A stretch of DNA of 64,000 nt, taken from positions 62,001 to 126,000 of the forward strand of contig JAIYDL010000024.1 of assembly GCA_027487515.1 (NCBI GenBank), in the 5' to 3' direction. This document shows, one piece after another, positions 42,872-51,574 of the stretch. The position numbers were made by a program, and so were the translations under genes. The notes beneath the pieces were generated by a model. That model made no database searches, was not told the DNA's origin, and saw only the letters and a list, made by a program, of their open reading frames with translations. The stretch comes from Pseudomonadota bacterium (GTDB taxonomy: Bacteria > Bdellovibrionota > Bacteriovoracia > Bacteriovoracales > Bacteriovoracaceae). Numbering within the stretch: position 1 is the stretch's first letter; every line of letters starts with the position of its first letter.

Positions 42872-45043
42872 TTACTCGGCCCGCTCTGCGAGCTTCTCTT
42901 TCCGTGCCACGATGACTTTCTCTTGAACGTGAGAAGGACATGGCTCGTACTTGGCGAACTCCATCGAGTATCCGGCCTTACCAGCAGTCCCTGAACGAAG
43001 AACTGTGGCGTAACCGAACATCTCGGAGAGAGGGACGTGAGCGTTGATGATCGCGTCGCCGGTCTCTGTTGTTTCAGACCCGAGGATCACTCCCCGGCGA
43101 GAGGAAAGGTCACCGATGACGAAGCCCTGGAACTCTTGCGGAGTTTCAACTTCGACTTTCATGATTGGCTCAAGAAGGATCGGGTTTGCATTCTTAATGG
43201 CATCTCTCATCGCCATCCGTGCGGCGATTCGGAAGGCCATATCAGAGGAGTCAACGTCGTGGTACTGACCGTCTTGGAGGTAGGCTTCAACGTCGATCAC
43301 CGGGAATGCTGCGAGAGGGCCTTTATTCATGACGTCCCCGAAGCCACGGTCACAAGAAGGAATGAATTCGTTCGGAATCACACCCCCTCTGATTTCGTTG
43401 ACGAAGCGGTAGACCTGGTCTTCGCGCTCTTTCCGATCCGCAGCGAGTGGCTTGATCATACCGGCAACTTTGGCGAACTGACCTGAACCCCCCGTTTGCT
43501 TCTTGTGGGTGTACTCGAGCTTGGCCGTGCCGCGGATTGTTTCACGGTAGTTCACCTGTGGTGCCCCGATCTCAACCTCAGCCTTGTATTCACGCTTCAA
43601 GCGCTCAACGTAGATCTCAAGGTGGAGCTCTCCCATTCCGGCGATCCGCGTTTCCCCAGACTCTTCATCAGTGAAGAGGTGGAACGTAGGATCTTCTTTG
43701 ATGAAGCGCTGGAGTCCTTTGGACATCCGGGCCTGCATCTCTTTGTCTTTAGCCTTAATTGAGAGCTCAATCACCGGAATAGGAATGTGCATTCCTTCGC
43801 ATGACAGGTGGTCGACGCCTCCGTCTTCTGCCACGAACGTGTCACCCGACGCACAATCGACGCCGATCATGGAGATGATGTCACCCGCAGAAGCAGAGTC
43901 GATGTTCTCACGGTCATTGGCGTGCATGCGAACGATCCGACCGATCCGCACGCGCTTCTTCGTCCGAGTGTTCACAAGGGTGTCACCCTTGTTGAGGGTC
44001 CCCTGGTAAATTCTCGTGTACGTCAGCTGACCGAACTGTTCGTCCGTGATTTTGAAGGCCATACAGACGAGGGGCTTATCATACTCTGGAGAGAGATCGA
44101 TTTTCGTGTTCTTCGTTGAGTCGATGGCCTTCGGCTTCTCACAAGACAGAGGAGACGGCAGGTAGCGCGCAACGGCATTGAGGAGGAGCTGAACGCCTTT
44201 ATTCTTGAAGGCCGAGCCCATGAACACCGGAGTGAACTGGAGCGCGTTCACACCCTTCCTGACGGCGGCGTGGATTTGCTCCTCAGAAATTTCTTTTCCA
44301 TCGAGGATGGCTTCCATCATAACGTCATCGAAGGCCGATACGATGTCGAGCATCTCTTCCCGGGCCTTGTGGGCCTGGTCAGCGAGGTCAGCAGGAATGT
44401 CTTCTTCACGGACATGCTCGCCGTTATCGCCGTCGAAGTAGTAGGCTCTCATGGTGATGAGATCAACGACACCCCTAAAGTTCTCCTCGGCTCCAATAGG
44501 AATCTGCATGAGAACAGCGTTGTGGTTCAGTTTTTCGCGGAGGGCCTTTGTTCCGTTGTAAGGATTGGCACCCATGCGGTCCATTTTATTTAAGAACGCG
44601 AGGCGAGGAACGCGGTAGCGCTTCATCTGCCGATCCACCGTGATGGACTGAGATTGTACACCTGCCACAGAGCAGAGAACCAGAATCGCGCCGTCGAGAA
44701 CGCGAAGGGAGCGCTCAACTTCAACGGTGAAGTCAACGTGTCCCGGAGTGTCGATGAGATTGATCTTGATCGACTTACCGTCACCTTCTGCGAATGGAAT
44801 ACCTTTTTTGTCTACTCCAACCCAATCGATGGTCGTAGCAGCAGACGTAATGGTAATCCCCTTCTCTTTTTCGAGCTCCATGTGATCCATGGTGGCTCCG
44901 GCGCCGCCGCCTTTAACGTCCTCGATCTTGTGGATCTTCGAACAGTAGAAGAGGATACGTTCTGATAGCGTCGTCTTACCAGAGTCGATGTGGGCAGAAA
45001 TCCCAATGTTTCTGGTTTTCGCCAGGTTCTTGTCAATACTCAT
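42872..45043 (-). CDS. fusA: Elongation factor G (spd/mitochondrial-like type)
   Basis: A 723-residue translocation GTPase. Motifs are [15 protein letters not shown] (G1), [16 protein letters not shown] (G2), DTPGHVDFT (G3) and NKMDR (G4), then domains II-V ending near residue 700. The insertion [18 protein letters not shown] resembles the spdEFG1 and mitochondrial EF-G1 branch rather than the common E. coli FusA branch. rpsL, rpsG and tuf are absent, so it lies outside a str operon. GGAGTACAG precedes the ATG and a good promoter lies upstream. A second EF-G elsewhere in the genome is likely. Confidence 0.93.
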   Translation of the reverse strand: MSIDKNLAKTRNIGISAHIDSGKTTLSERILFYCSKIHKIEDVKGGGAGATMDHMELEKEKGITITSAATTIDWVGVDKKGIPFAEGDGKSIKINLIDTPGHVDFTVEVERSLRVLDGAILVLCSVAGVQSQSITVDRQMKRYRVPRLAFLNKMDRMGANPYNGTKALREKLNHNAVLMQIPIGAEENFRGVVDLITMRAYYFDGDNGEHVREEDIPADLADQAHKAREEMLDIVSAFDDVMMEAILDGKEISEEQIHAAVRKGVNALQFTPVFMGSAFKNKGVQLLLNAVARYLPSPLSCEKPKAIDSTKNTKIDLSPEYDKPLVCMAFKITDEQFGQLTYTRIYQGTLNKGDTLVNTRTKKRVRIGRIVRMHANDRENIDSASAGDIISMIGVDCASGDTFVAEDGGVDHLSCEGMHIPIPVIELSIKAKDKEMQARMSKGLQRFIKEDPTFHLFTDEESGETRIAGMGELHLEIYVERLKREYKAEVEIGAPQVNYRETIRGTAKLEYTHKKQTGGSGQFAKVAGMIKPLAADRKEREDQVYRFVNEIRGGVIPNEFIPSCDRGFGDVMNKGPLAAFPVIDVEAYLQDGQYHDVDSSDMAFRIAARMAMRDAIKNANPILLEPIMKVEVETPQEFQGFVIGDLSSRRGVILGSETTETGDAIINAHVPLSEMFGYATVLRSGTAGKAGYSMEFAKYEPCPSHVQEKVIVARKEKLAERAE

Positions 45044-45092
45044 CTGTACTCCAAATGGTCTAGAGGGTTAGTTCACTGAATTTTTAACCTGC

Positions 45093-45122
45093 ATCATAAG
45101 TTAGCGGCCGAGGGATCGTCAA
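45093..45122 (-). promoter_or_regulatory. Promoter of fusA
   Basis: On the minus strand TTGACG (45117-45122) and TATGAT (45093-45098) are 18 bases apart, 50 bases before the fusA ATG. Both hexamers match consensus at five of six positions. Confidence 0.65.
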
Positions 45123-45190
45123 TTCTTTTCCCCACTTAGGGGGTGGGTTTGCTTGTTGCCAAAGGCTAAATTTTCGAGGAGATTCTCCCC

Positions 45191-45823
45191 ATGTCTGGAA
45201 AGAAAGATCTCGATAAATCAACCCTCTATGAAGCGGTCAAAACGTTAGTTGAATGCCCTGCCAAGCATATCCACCTCGACCAACAAAAGCTTTTTACGCT
45301 CTTTAGCATCGCGTTCCAGTACATCCTCTTCCGCTCCACCAAGCATCCCGGGCACTACATCATTCGCATCGAAGACTCCCTCCTCGCGGAAAAGCTCATG
45401 CGCAAGGCCAAAGACGAAACGACTCGGAAGTTCATGGGTCGCCTGGTGGTCCCGCGGCGCCTCGCTTACGGGAACTCGACGTTTCATCTAGACTACTTTC
45501 CACTCACCACTTGGGGCGTGACCAAGGACCTTCCGAAGGAGCGCATCCAGGGGGCGATCATCGTGAAGAATACCTCTCACAACCCCCTGATCGATGAGTC
45601 TGACTTCCGGCACGTGACCGAGGATGAGCAAGCGATCTCCTTGTTCGGGAAGAACTACTTCCTCACGTCACTCATGGACGTGGCCCCGACCACGATCACA
45701 ATCGCGTTCGAAGAAGTCTTCGACGGGCTCGAGAAGATTCAGTTCGATTTCATCGAGGATAAGGCCGACCGCATGGTTGACGGAGTCACCATCTCCGAGG
45801 ACCTTCACCTCGACGAGGACTAG
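45191..45823 (+). CDS. Conserved-looking cytosolic protein, unknown
   Basis: A 210-residue soluble protein with AGGAGATTC before the ATG and no signal peptide. It contains a helical N-terminus (YEAVKTLVECPAKHIHLD), a beta-rich middle (GHYIIRIEDSLLAEKL, RRLAYGNSTFHLDYFPL) and a strongly acidic C-terminus (ISEDLHLDED). I do not recognise a family. Its stop is shared in CTAG with the convergent YwqK/MORN-like gene, and a long antisense-free codon bias supports it as a real gene. Confidence 0.7.
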   Translation: MSGKKDLDKSTLYEAVKTLVECPAKHIHLDQQKLFTLFSIAFQYILFRSTKHPGHYIIRIEDSLLAEKLMRKAKDETTRKFMGRLVVPRRLAYGNSTFHLDYFPLTTWGVTKDLPKERIQGAIIVKNTSHNPLIDESDFRHVTEDEQAISLFGKNYFLTSLMDVAPTTITIAFEEVFDGLEKIQFDFIEDKADRMVDGVTISEDLHLDED

Positions 45824-46593
45824 CTCTTTCGCACTCCCTGCTCGTAGACGACCCCGGCCTCGACGCCGCTCCGGTCCCACTCTTTCCACGTGCCGTGCTT
45901 CAAATCATTCAGGTACTTCCCCTGAGACTTTTTGGCTCCCGAACTGAAGTAGAAAATCCACCCTCCGGTTTTTTCTCCGTCGAAATAGTCTCCAGCGGCG
46001 AGGAGGGCCCCGGTTTCATAGAAGTGCCGCCAGCCCCCGATGCGACGGCCCTTGAGGTAGGTTCCCTCCGTGGCGACGTTGCCGTTATCAAAGAAGAGCC
46101 TCTGCTCCCCATCCTTGAACTGCTTCGGGTAATAAAAGTCCTGGGGGGGAAGGTCCCAGCGGAAGCCGTGGATCCGCTCTTCTTCCTGGAGCTTCCGGGT
46201 GAGTTTCAGGATGAAATTGCGTGCCCCCTCCCGCTCGGCCGGAGTGACCTCTTTCAAGTAGGAGAGCTCGTCTTTGAAGCGGCCAAAGAAGCGCGGAATG
46301 ACCACCTCAAGCTCCATCAGCTTGTCTTCGGGGGCCCCGAAGAAGCACTTCGCGAAAAGCCCCGGGAGCTGATCCTGTTGGGAGAGGACCTTCTCAACGT
46401 CGTCACTGTCAAGGCCCAGGAAGTCTTCGAAGCTCCGGATGTTTTTCATCACGTAGCTCATGTAGAGCGGGTCCTCAAGAACTCCGGACATGAAGATCTG
46501 CCCGCGAGTTTGAAGGCCCGTGGTTTCCATGTTAACCACGAAATCTTTGAAGCCCTGGATCTGACGCTTTTTGATACGCTCAAGCATTCCCAT
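45820..46593 (-). CDS. MORN/YwqK-type repeat protein
   Basis: The ATG at 46593 is chosen; the upstream TTG has no support. The 257-residue protein has a helical N-terminal 140 residues. Three repeats of the YwqK/MORN kind follow: NVATEGTYLKGRRIGGWRHFY, ALLAAGDYFDGEKTGGWIFYF and KSQGKYLNDLKHGTWKEW. Such repeats form stacked beta-hairpins and often mediate protein or lipid binding. The N-terminal region is not recognised. Function unknown. Confidence 0.75.
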   Translation of the reverse strand: MGMLERIKKRQIQGFKDFVVNMETTGLQTRGQIFMSGVLEDPLYMSYVMKNIRSFEDFLGLDSDDVEKVLSQQDQLPGLFAKCFFGAPEDKLMELEVVIPRFFGRFKDELSYLKEVTPAEREGARNFILKLTRKLQEEERIHGFRWDLPPQDFYYPKQFKDGEQRLFFDNGNVATEGTYLKGRRIGGWRHFYETGALLAAGDYFDGEKTGGWIFYFSSGAKKSQGKYLNDLKHGTWKEWDRSGVEAGVVYEQGVRKS

Positions 46594-46719
46594 AAAAGAC
46601 AATTATACGGGACAAGGTTCTGGAAAAAAGTGGATTTTTATAAGGCGGAAGAAGCCCAGGACAGGATCAAAAAAGATCCTGAATTCACCGCGCGGGCGAG
46701 GAACTGCCAAGAAAACCTG

Positions 46720-47889
46720 TCACGCGCGCCGGAACCTTAAGAAAACGGCGCGGAACCGGTCCTCGATCCTCACCCGTTCTTCGCCGGTGAGGGTGAAGCT
46801 CCAAGAAACCCGCAGGCCATTGCGGGAAATGGCCCCCAGACCCCGCTGGAGAAGGACGGGACTCGGCCTGGCCGTCCCACTCGCGCACGCAGATCCGGCG
46901 CTGATTTCGATCCCGGCGAGGTCAAACACCGCCAGGGCCACGTCGCTGGTCACGCCGGAGAGATAAAAGTAAATCGTGTTGCTGGCCGCGGGGCCATCGT
47001 CGATCACACCGCCGAGGCCGCCGGCGAGCTCAGCGGCAAAGAAGTTCAGGAGGGCCGTGCGCTCCTCTTGAGTCTTTTGGACATTCACCACCTGGAGGTC
47101 GCGGAGGGCCAGGTGCGTGCTGATGACCCCCATCACATTCTCCGTGCCCGAGCGTTGATTGCTTTGCTGGGAACCGCCGAGGATCAGGGGATGAAACGGG
47201 ACGGAAGAGCGCGAGAGCGTGAAGCCGACGCCCTTGAGGGCCCCGAACTTGTGGGCCGAGAAACTCCACACATCACCCTCAGAAAGATTCCGCCAGTCGG
47301 CGACCTTCCCCGGGGCCTGGACAGCGTCCACGTGCACCGTGAGATCGGGAATGGCGCGCAGAGGGCGGAGCTCCTCGAGCGCAGAGACCTGGCCCGTTTC
47401 ATTGTGGACCCAGAGGTGGTGATACAGGATCAGGAGCTCGGGACTGTTCTCCTTTCGGTCGCGAAGATTGGCGAGGTTCGTTTCGTGAGCGTACCGGAGG
47501 TCGCGCCCACGCACGAGCTCGAGGAACTTCACGTGAGGGCCGAAGTACTTGCCTTCCAGGCTCGTGACGGCAGGGTGGTCTATCCGAGAGAAGCAGATGA
47601 GGAGCTCCTTCCCGGCGAGCCTGGCCGTCTCGGAAAAAGAGTGCGCGATGGTGTGAAAAGCCTCGGTGGCCCCTGAGTGAAAGAAAAGTCGAGTGTCGGA
47701 GAGGGAGCGCCCAAAGCAGCGAAGGATAAAATCTCGCGCCTCATTGATCTGCCGGCGGGAGGATTTCCCGTCGGTGTGCTGACTGGAGGGGTTCGCAAAA
47801 ACAAAGTCGCCGCTCTTCAACCAGTCAATGACCGATGGAGAGAGCGGCGACGTCGCGTTGTAATCAAGGTAGAGTCGGTCGAGGTTCAC
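46720..47889 (-). CDS. Cysteine desulfurase-like aminotransferase (NifS/IscS family)
   Basis: A 389-residue class V PLP enzyme starting at GTG. It begins LYLDYNATSPLSPSV, has SAHKFGALKGVGF near residue 200 (PLP lysine) and SGSACASGTARPSPVL near 335 with the sulfur-carrying Cys. These features fit a cysteine desulfurase supplying sulfur for Fe-S clusters or thiolation. It lies 19 bases after an Rrf2 regulator, the same pairing as iscR-iscS, but no iscU, hscBA or fdx follow. The sequence is divergent, for example RSGTENVMGV in place of the usual RSGTLN. Confidence 0.87.
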   Translation of the reverse strand: MNLDRLYLDYNATSPLSPSVIDWLKSGDFVFANPSSQHTDGKSSRRQINEARDFILRCFGRSLSDTRLFFHSGATEAFHTIAHSFSETARLAGKELLICFSRIDHPAVTSLEGKYFGPHVKFLELVRGRDLRYAHETNLANLRDRKENSPELLILYHHLWVHNETGQVSALEELRPLRAIPDLTVHVDAVQAPGKVADWRNLSEGDVWSFSAHKFGALKGVGFTLSRSSVPFHPLILGGSQQSNQRSGTENVMGVISTHLALRDLQVVNVQKTQEERTALLNFFAAELAGGLGGVIDDGPAASNTIYFYLSGVTSDVALAVFDLAGIEISAGSACASGTARPSPVLLQRGLGAISRNGLRVSWSFTLTGEERVRIEDRFRAVFLRFRRA

Positions 47890-47908
47890 TCGATGAAGTG
47901 TACCAGAC

Positions 47909-48448
47909 TTACTGGTTCATTTCTCCAACATTCTGGCGGATGATCGATTCCTTGCCAGCGTTGTCCTGAGACGTCGCTGAGAAAGCAGCGCCGGCACTCT
48001 TCCGCGCAAGGTCCCCGAGGGTGGTGGTTGCGAGGTAGTCCTGCATGATCGTCCCGAGGTTCTCGAAGTACGACTTCGTGAGATTGAATTCCTTGGTGTC
48101 GACGATCGCGTTGATGTCGTTTCCAGATTCGTCCTTCATGATCTCGATGCCAGAGCTTGGAACCCCGAGGATGTCTCGGGCCGGATTAATGTTCTCACCG
48201 ACGCAGTCGAGAACATCTTTCACAGAGATCTCGTCCTGAGACCGGGCGAGGACGTAGCCGCCGCCAGGACCACGGACCGACTTCACGACCTTTCCTGTGC
48301 GAAGCTTTCGGAAAAGCTGCTCGAGGTAGTGAAGAGAGATTGATTGTCTCGTCGAGATTTCTTGCAGCCTAACCGGATTTCCACTCGAGTGGAAAGTTAG
48401 GTCAAGCATTGCTCGAACTGCGTAGCGGCCTTTAGATGTTAGTCTCAT
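47909..48448 (-). CDS. Rrf2-family regulator (IscR-like, lacking the cluster cysteines)
   Basis: The ATG at 48448 has TGGAGGAAGACA upstream and the typical start MRLTSKGRYAVRAML. The 179-residue protein has the Rrf2 winged helix (residues 1-80, with ISLHYLEQLFRKLR). IscR normally has three Cys in a loop after residue 90; here only DCVGENINPARD is present, so a 2Fe-2S cluster held as in IscR is unlikely. The C-terminal 60 residues are an extension of low complexity. It probably controls itself and the desulfurase. Confidence 0.88.
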   Translation of the reverse strand: MRLTSKGRYAVRAMLDLTFHSSGNPVRLQEISTRQSISLHYLEQLFRKLRTGKVVKSVRGPGGGYVLARSQDEISVKDVLDCVGENINPARDILGVPSSGIEIMKDESGNDINAIVDTKEFNLTKSYFENLGTIMQDYLATTTLGDLARKSAGAAFSATSQDNAGKESIIRQNVGEMNQ

Positions 48449-48747
48449 TGTCTTCCTCCATAAATCCAAAAAAAGTTTGTAGATCTTTTTCTCGGGCTCC
48501 GAAACCATCCTTGTCGCCCGGGAGATTTTCGTCTCGATGTCGCTCCCAACAATCCAGACTAAATATCTCCTAAATAGTATGACCTTTTCTATTTTCTCAC
48601 GTCAACTTCTAAATCCGAAACATTCCTGTATTTTTCGGCAAGGTCTTGCGAGGGGTGAAAAAAACTATGGATTCTCTAGGCTTAAGCCCCTGGGAATGAC
48701 CCACCGGTGCGCTTTTGTCTCCAGGCAAAATCTTCCGACGGACTTAG
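48449..48747. other. Intergenic region with direct repeats, no convincing gene
   Basis: No supported coding frame in the 299 bases between the Rrf2 gene and tsaE. CTAAATA at 48559-48565 and 48570-48576 is a direct repeat with an 11-base period, one helical turn, about 110-128 bases upstream of the Rrf2 start. TTGACG on the minus strand at 48600-48605 could be a -35 box. These may be the Rrf2 operator and promoter. Confidence 0.4.
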
Positions 48748-49206
48748 TTAGTCATCGTGGAGCGATGAGAGGAAGAAGTTCCTCGACGGACCTTCGGGAT
48801 GGTCGGATCCCCCGGAGTTGACCTTGATTTCTAGCAAGTAGACGGAGAAGGTCTCCGGGATTTCTCGCAGCAACCGCCGGGAAAACTTCAGTCCCCACTC
48901 GACGAAGAAGTACTGCTTTCCCTCCAGATAGATCGGGAGTTCGAGCTGGAGGATTTCTTCGTTCTTTTCGATCCGGTAAAGGTCGGCGTGGAGGAGAGTC
49001 TTCGACTCGGAGAGGATCGAATACGTCGGACTTAGGGTTTCGGCGTCCCCCGTGAAGGCCTGAACAAAGGAAGTCTTCCCGGCGCCCAGATCCCCTTCGA
49101 GGATGACCATCGCCGGGGTCTTGGTCAGGTCCTTGAGCTCGTAGACGATGTAGGAGAGGTCGGACTTGTAAACTTTCTTCCAGTCGCGGATCGGCTTCGT
49201 GTTCAT
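48748..49206 (-). CDS. tsaE: tRNA threonylcarbamoyladenosine biosynthesis ATPase
   Basis: A 152-residue P-loop protein. LEGDLGAGKTSFVQAF near residue 35 is the Walker A, SPTYSILSE near 60 is the switch-like TsaE motif, and YFVEWGLKF near 105 ends the conserved core. TsaE works with TsaB and TsaD to make t6A37 in tRNA. It is separated by one base from the upstream nnr gene. The C-terminal 30 residues are non-conserved. Confidence 0.92.
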   Translation of the reverse strand: MNTKPIRDWKKVYKSDLSYIVYELKDLTKTPAMVILEGDLGAGKTSFVQAFTGDAETLSPTYSILSESKTLLHADLYRIEKNEEILQLELPIYLEGKQYFFVEWGLKFSRRLLREIPETFSVYLLEIKVNSGGSDHPEGPSRNFFLSSLHDD

Positions 49207-49207
49207 G

Positions 49208-50800
49208 CTACTCTTTTAAAAGTTCATCGAGCGCCTTAAACGCCTCAGGGAGGGCCTCGATGAGGCTCGTTGCTGTCATCGGACGGACCCCGACTTTGTC
49301 CGCCGCGGACCGCCCGGACCACGTATGGATCAGCACTCCGAGGAGGATCGTTCGGTTAAGGTTCTCGTAGATGTTGTAGAGCGAGTCGCGCTTCTTGAGG
49401 TTCGCCTCCTGGGCGATGAAGCCACCCAAGATCCCCGCGAGCACATCACCCACTCCCCCGGTGGCCATGCCGTCATTCGGGGAGAAATTGAAGAAAGTCT
49501 TCCCGTTCGGAAACCCGAGGTAGGTGCAGGGCCCCTTCAGGATCACCGAGCAGTTGATCATCTCGATGGTGCCTCTGAGGTACCGGTACGGCTCGTTCGT
49601 GACCTCCTCAAGGGAAATCCCGGTGAAGCGCGCGAACTCTCCGAAGTGCGGCGTCAGGAGCGTCGGTGCGCTCCGGACCCGGAACACTTCGGCGTCATCC
49701 TTGAGGTTCAGGACGTTGATGGCGTCCGCGTCGAGGACGACCGGACCGGAGAAATTATTCAGGATCTCGAGGACCAGGGTCCGGGAGCGCAGCGATCTCC
49801 CGAGGCCAGGCCCGATGACGATGGAGTCGTACCGGTCCAGGTCCCGTAAGAGCTTGCCCCACTTGGCTTGGTCATTCGGAATGAAACCGGTCATGACTTC
49901 GGGGATCAGGCGGGAGATGAACTCTTGGTACTGGGGCTCCCAGGTGCAGGCGGTGACGAGGCCCGCGCCGACCTTCAGGGCCGCGCTACTCGACATGACG
50001 AGCGCGCCGGTGAGGCCGTGAGATCCGCCGATCACCAGAGTATGGCCGAAGAGTCGCTTGTCACCGAACTTGTTCCGCCGTTCGGGAAGATCGTTCTTCA
50101 GATCTTGGTCGATGAGAAACTTATCGCCGTTTGTTTCGATCACTTCCCGCGGCAACCCCGACGGGATCACGCAGACCTCTCCGACGAGCCGAGCTCCTTC
50201 TGACTGGTAGTAGCCGAGCTTCGGGAGTCCCACGGCCAGGGTGAGGTCGGCCTTGATGGCGTTGCCCTGGATCTGGCCCGAATCACCTTCGACGCCGGTG
50301 GGGATGTCGAGGGAAATGGTGTAGGCTTTTTCTTGGTTCACGAGGTTGATCACATCGTAGAGGAAGTGCGAGAGCGGAAGCCGGACACCGGTGCCGAAGA
50401 TGGCATCGACGATGATCTTCGGGGCCGAGTTCTGCTGGAAGTACCCTTCGAGGGCGGTGACCTCATCGATCTGGGTCGTCCGGACGCCGTAGGCGCGGGC
50501 GATGCGCAGCTGCTCTTTAACCTCGGTGGAGCAGTCGCGCTCCTCGAAGAGGAGGAAGGCCCTGGTCTCGTGACCCATGCTCGCGAGGTGCCGAGCGATC
50601 GCAAGGCCCGTGCCTCCGTTGAATCCCTTGCCGATGAGGAAGATGAGTTCCCCGAGGGAAATCTCCGGGCCCAGTTTCTCGACGATGGCGCGGGCCCCGA
50701 GGAGAGCGACGTTTTCGATGATCAGCTTTTCCGGAAAATGGAAGCGCGTCTGCGCAAGCTTCTCGAGGTCTTTCATCTCCGCGTGTGTGACGATTCTCAT
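49208..50800 (-). CDS. nnr: Bifunctional NAD(P)H-hydrate epimerase/dehydratase
   Basis: A 530-residue repair enzyme for hydrated NAD(P)H. The N-terminal epimerase domain (residues 1-225) has GKGFNGGTGLAIARHLA and DAIFGTG. The C-terminal ADP-dependent dehydratase domain (about 240-525) has IGGSHGLTGALVMSS, GPGLGR, DADAINVL, LTPHFGEFAR and GVGDVLAG. Both active halves look intact. tsaE-nnr adjacency is common. The gene lies between pdxJ and tsaE with spacings of one to two bases. Confidence 0.94.
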   Translation of the reverse strand: MRIVTHAEMKDLEKLAQTRFHFPEKLIIENVALLGARAIVEKLGPEISLGELIFLIGKGFNGGTGLAIARHLASMGHETRAFLLFEERDCSTEVKEQLRIARAYGVRTTQIDEVTALEGYFQQNSAPKIIVDAIFGTGVRLPLSHFLYDVINLVNQEKAYTISLDIPTGVEGDSGQIQGNAIKADLTLAVGLPKLGYYQSEGARLVGEVCVIPSGLPREVIETNGDKFLIDQDLKNDLPERRNKFGDKRLFGHTLVIGGSHGLTGALVMSSSAALKVGAGLVTACTWEPQYQEFISRLIPEVMTGFIPNDQAKWGKLLRDLDRYDSIVIGPGLGRSLRSRTLVLEILNNFSGPVVLDADAINVLNLKDDAEVFRVRSAPTLLTPHFGEFARFTGISLEEVTNEPYRYLRGTIEMINCSVILKGPCTYLGFPNGKTFFNFSPNDGMATGGVGDVLAGILGGFIAQEANLKKRDSLYNIYENLNRTILLGVLIHTWSGRSAADKVGVRPMTATSLIEALPEAFKALDELLKE

Positions 50801-50802
50801 GG

Positions 50803-51564
50803 TTAATCCTTGAGTGGATACTTATGGATGAGGGTGTTGAGTTCTTTCACGACGTGCCCCAGACCGATGAAGACGGCTTCAGCGATGATCCAGTGGCCGA
50901 TGTTGTACTCCTCGAACTCCCCTTCCTGCAGGAGCGGCAAGAGGGAGTCAAAGGTGAGTCCGTGCCCAGCGTGGTACCCGAGGCCCGCCCCCTTGATGAT
51001 GTGCGCGCCTTTCTTGTAGCGCTCGAGGTGTGGAAGGATGCTCTTTTTCTCGAGGAAATCGCGGGCGAAATCTCCCGTATGAATTTCCACCGCATCCACC
51101 GGCAAGGTCAGGCAGCGCTGGAGGACGGCCTCGCCGGCTTCAACGAAGAGGGAGATCTTGGTGTGCGGAGAGCTGGCCTTGATGGTCTTGCAGGCGACGG
51201 CGAGGCGCTCGTAGTTCCCCGCCTCCAGCACATCCAGACCGCCTTCGGTGGTCCGCTCCTGGCGCTTCTCAGGGACGAGGCAGACCCACTCCGGGCGCTC
51301 TCTCCCAGCGATCGCGACCATCTCGTCCGACGCTCCCATCTCTAAGTTCAGTGGCTTTCCGTGATGGCGGCAGACGGCGTGAACCTCCGGGACATCCGCG
51401 TCCTGGATGTGCCGCCGGTCTTCACGGAGGTGGATCGTGATCTGCTGAGCACCAGTAGCGAGGGAGACTTCCGCCGCCCGAGCGACCGAGGGATAGAATT
51501 CTCCGCGCTGCTGCCGCAGAGTCGCGACGTGATCGATGTTAACGCCGAGGCGAGCAAACTTCAT
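50803..51564 (-). CDS. pdxJ: Pyridoxine 5'-phosphate synthase
   Basis: A 253-residue TIM-barrel enzyme that condenses aminoacetone phosphate and deoxyxylulose phosphate to pyridoxine phosphate. LGVNIDHVATLRQQRG near residue 6, TIHLREDRRHIQ near 44, LVPEKR near 97 and GLGYHAGHGLT near 190 are the active-site motifs. AGAAGGAACACC precedes the ATG. It is in the glmM-nnr operon. Confidence 0.96.
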   Translation of the reverse strand: MKFARLGVNIDHVATLRQQRGEFYPSVARAAEVSLATGAQQITIHLREDRRHIQDADVPEVHAVCRHHGKPLNLEMGASDEMVAIAGRERPEWVCLVPEKRQERTTEGGLDVLEAGNYERLAVACKTIKASSPHTKISLFVEAGEAVLQRCLTLPVDAVEIHTGDFARDFLEKKSILPHLERYKKGAHIIKGAGLGYHAGHGLTFDSLLPLLQEGEFEEYNIGHWIIAEAVFIGLGHVVKELNTLIHKYPLKD

Positions 51565-51574
51565 GGTGTTCCTT

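Noticed and set aside
48537-48821. A 94-codon plus-strand frame between the Rrf2 gene and tsaE
   Set aside because: It overlaps the tsaE end on the other strand, has no ribosome binding site and a random composition.
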